A DNA stretch of 27,161 bases from Reticulitermes lucifugus (lineage: Eukaryota > Arthropoda > Insecta > Blattodea > Rhinotermitidae). The translations under genes and the position numbers were made by a program. Under the pieces are notes generated by a model that did not search any database, was not told the origin of the DNA, and saw nothing but the letters and a program-made list of their open reading frames with translations. The stretch lies in contig JAKCWW010004850.1 of assembly GCA_026260175.1 (NCBI GenBank), positions 11,688-38,848 on the forward strand, given 5' to 3'. This document shows positions 26,103-27,161 of this stretch, one piece after another. The first letter of the stretch is position 1. Every line of letters starts with the position of its first letter.

Positions 26103-26584
26103 TGCTCCAAGATTTAAATGTGGTTTGTGACTTTATAGAAACCCGTAATGCCATTACAATTTTCAGTTGCAGTACAGCAAATTCTTGTTCATATTTATAT
26201 TGGAATATGCACATACATGTTTATGCTGCATGTTTAACCACCTGGAAATTGTAATACGATTTTAATAATACTGCATGGTTCAAAAACACAAAATAGGACT
26301 GCTTTTGAAATTTCAATGAGTAAACCCCAATTTATTGTAATTAATTTGAAAATTAGCATGTTTCAAAAGTATATGGACACACAGTAGTGTGGAAGCACTA
26401 ATATGAATAAAGGGTGTGTTGCCACATAACCCATAATTGTTTGAAGTCATAGCCAGATGTAGTGTGCAGCTGTGGTGTTACACAAGTGATGCTACTATGT
26501 TGTTTATGATTGTCACTGCGTCTTGATACGCATGCAGGTAGCACAGTAGATACGGGATTTATGTGTGTAGGTGCATGTGCCAGA

Positions 26585-26585
<1 letters not shown>

Positions 26586-26618
<33 letters not shown>
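26586..26618. repeat. (GT)n(GA)n microsatellite
   Basis: About nine GT units pass directly into about eight GA units. Confidence 0.95.
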
Positions 26619-26639
26619 TCATGTTTCTGTATACACACA

Positions 26640-26830
26640 GGGTGATCCATTAGTTGTGGACATTACTGTATGAGACGATTTCCTAGGTTGTGTGATTTAA
26701 AAAATTCATATCAACCGTTACAGAGTTATGGCTGCTTGAAACTTGGAATAAAAGGCAACGGTTATTGAGAAAATATGGAATAAAATAATAAATGACACAT
26801 TATCTGATAAATTTAATGTCTAAATATAAC
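26640..26830. repeat. Possible transposon end CAGGGTGATCCATTAGT
   Basis: The phrase ACAGGGTGATCCATTAG is like the ends of several widespread insect repeats, but I find no partner end or duplication. Weak call. Confidence 0.25.
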
Positions 26831-27000
26831 TTCATGAAAGAAGCTGTATGGAAGTGCCAAGAGATAAGCCTGAAATATGCTTATGTCTCTCACCTTTCAG
26901 TGGCAGAAGCGAAGATTGTTCAATCATGTAGCATATAACTGACTCCATGAGGTGTGTGTTTACAACAATTAAAAAAAACCATAGTACCATAACCATTGTG

Positions 27001-27161
27001 GGCCGGGATAGCAAAGTCGGTATAGTGACTCGCTATGAGCTGGACGGTCCGGGGATCGAATCCTGGTGGGGGCGAGATTTTCCACACACGTCCAGATTGG
27101 CCCTGGGGCCTACCCAGCCTCCTGTACAATGGGTACCTGGTCATTCCCGGGGGTAAAGCGG
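27001..27161 (+). mobile_element. tRNA-derived SINE, cut by window end
   Basis: GGCCGGGATAGCAAAGTCGG opens the element; TAGCAAAGTCG matches the RNA polymerase III A box and GATCGAATC (27054-27062) the B box. It differs from the SINEs at 3845 and 12580. The 3' end lies beyond the window. Confidence 0.75.

Overview
The window looks like a piece of a large, intron-rich, AT-rich arthropod genome. Exons are short (81 to about 330 bp) and flanked by GT/AG introns of 0.6 to 4.8 kb. The introns are full of non-LTR retrotransposon ends, tRNA-derived SINEs, Penelope-like fragments and small DNA transposons. The style of the two LINE C-termini and of the repeat families makes me think of a hemimetabolous insect such as a cockroach or termite; that is an inference from memory.

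One gene spans the window on the + strand. Thirteen exons (602-685 to 23053-23710) can be chained with matching phases at all twelve junctions. They encode 751 residues plus one split codon and end at a TAA at 23708-23710. The 5' part of the gene lies outside the window. The protein is acidic, Ser/Pro-rich and probably mostly disordered, with short conserved-looking islands: a helical N-terminal part, a Trp-containing motif in exon 7, a PxPxPR motif split by an intron, a Trp/Asn-Pro-Tyr motif in exon 11, a Tyr-rich motif at the start of exon 13, and two NPLF motifs in the last exon. I do not recognise it firmly. The first four exons resemble, from memory, the region just after the Rab27-binding domain of MyRIP/Slac2-c, so a Rab-effector/adaptor role is only a candidate.

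Layout: 1-315 LINE 3' end; 602-685 exon 1; 686-5472 long intron with two short elements bounded by 12-bp direct repeats, a near-complete hammerhead ribozyme (2287-2330, minus), a Penelope-like coding fragment between two 68-bp repeats, and a SINE; 5473-11872 exons 2-7 with a minus-strand LINE end at 8731-9070; 11873-15038 intron with a hAT-like element, a SINE around a 104-bp assembly gap, a TTAA-flanked element and pogo-like remnants; 15039-23710 exons 8-13; 23711-25200 probable 3' UTR with two Pumilio-type sites; 25211-27161 mostly repeats, including two large head-to-head inverted repeats and a tRNA-SINE running off the end.

The most interesting feature is the repeated appearance of one architecture (CTGA-N-GA, short hairpin, GAAAC) in at least eight places. 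One copy is almost a textbook type I hammerhead and the others are decayed. This points to repeated activity of ribozyme-carrying Penelope-like elements in this gene.
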